DNA from: Comamonadaceae bacterium
GTDB taxonomy: Bacteria > Pseudomonadota > Gammaproteobacteria > Burkholderiales > Burkholderiaceae_C
DNA: 6,395 bases
Reading direction: 5' to 3'
Assembly: GCA_947452325.1 (NCBI GenBank)
Contig: CANGCZ010000098.1
Location: 1 to 6,395 of the forward strand
Made by a program: the position numbers and the translations under genes. Of this stretch, positions 6,330-6,395 are shown piece after piece (within the stretch, counting starts at the first letter, position 1; each line of letters begins with the position of its first letter). The notes beneath the pieces are model-generated. The model was not told the DNA's origin. It saw only the letters and a list, made by a program, of their open reading frames with translations, and ran no database searches.

Positions 6330-6395
6330 ATGCTCGATCTCAAACCCGTCAATTACCCGGTCAGGTACACCACCTTTTTCATCGCCCTGGCAGGC
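6330..6395 (+). CDS. Start of an unidentified gene, probably a membrane protein (cut by window edge)
   Basis: Only 22 codons are visible. The product begins MLDLKPVNYPVRY and turns hydrophobic (TTFFIALAG), as if entering a first membrane helix after a short basic cytoplasmic end. The strong AGGAG site and the short gap after the coiled-coil gene suggest it is the third member of the plus-strand cluster. Too little is present to name a family, although it may be the membrane cargo or enzyme served by the ATPase pair. Confidence 0.7.
   Translation, partial: MLDLKPVNYPVRYTTFFIALAG

Overview
The window looks like chromosomal DNA of a betaproteobacterium, most likely Burkholderiales of the Comamonadaceae type. 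This is inferred from moderately high GC, from TTG/CTG-rich and GCG/CGC-rich codon use, and from how the RecC, Hsp15 and YbbP-like proteins read. I could not run a taxonomic search. There are no insertion sequences, phage genes, tRNA or rRNA genes, or CRISPR arrays.

The left two thirds (1-4625) is read on the minus strand. In transcription order it holds hslR (Hsp15-type S4-domain RNA-binding protein, 4625-4209), a large YbbP-like FtsX-family ABC permease (4212-1642) that overlaps hslR by an ATGA junction, an 81-bp gap with a perfect 10-bp hairpin, and the first 520 codons of recC (1560 to the left edge). The three genes serve different processes: ribosome rescue under heat stress, envelope transport, and double-strand-break repair. 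They appear to share an operon by position rather than by pathway. The permease has no ATPase gene next to it here.

The right third (4837-6395) is read on the plus strand, divergently from hslR. A 211-bp AT-rich intergenic region carries a good sigma70-type promoter (TTGACA, 16 bp, TAATAT) facing right and several inverted repeats that touch its -35 box. The promoter leads into an orphan ParA/MinD-family ATPase (307 aa) with an unusual C-terminal extension ending in a MinD-like FLKRL segment. Nine bases later comes a 176-aa coiled-coil protein I do not recognise. After 29 bases and a strong ribosome binding site, a third gene begins; it is cut off after 22 codons and looks like a membrane protein.

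The ParA-like ATPase and coiled-coil pair is the most interesting part. There is no ParB and no obvious parS site. The layout (ATPase followed at once by a small coiled-coil partner with a basic, hydrophobic N-terminus) resembles known two-protein positioning systems such as MinD/MinE, McdA/McdB and ParA-like cargo positioners. The cargo cannot be read from this window. A second point of interest is that the RecC N-terminus keeps most, but not all, of the residues that in E. coli RecC read the Chi sequence.
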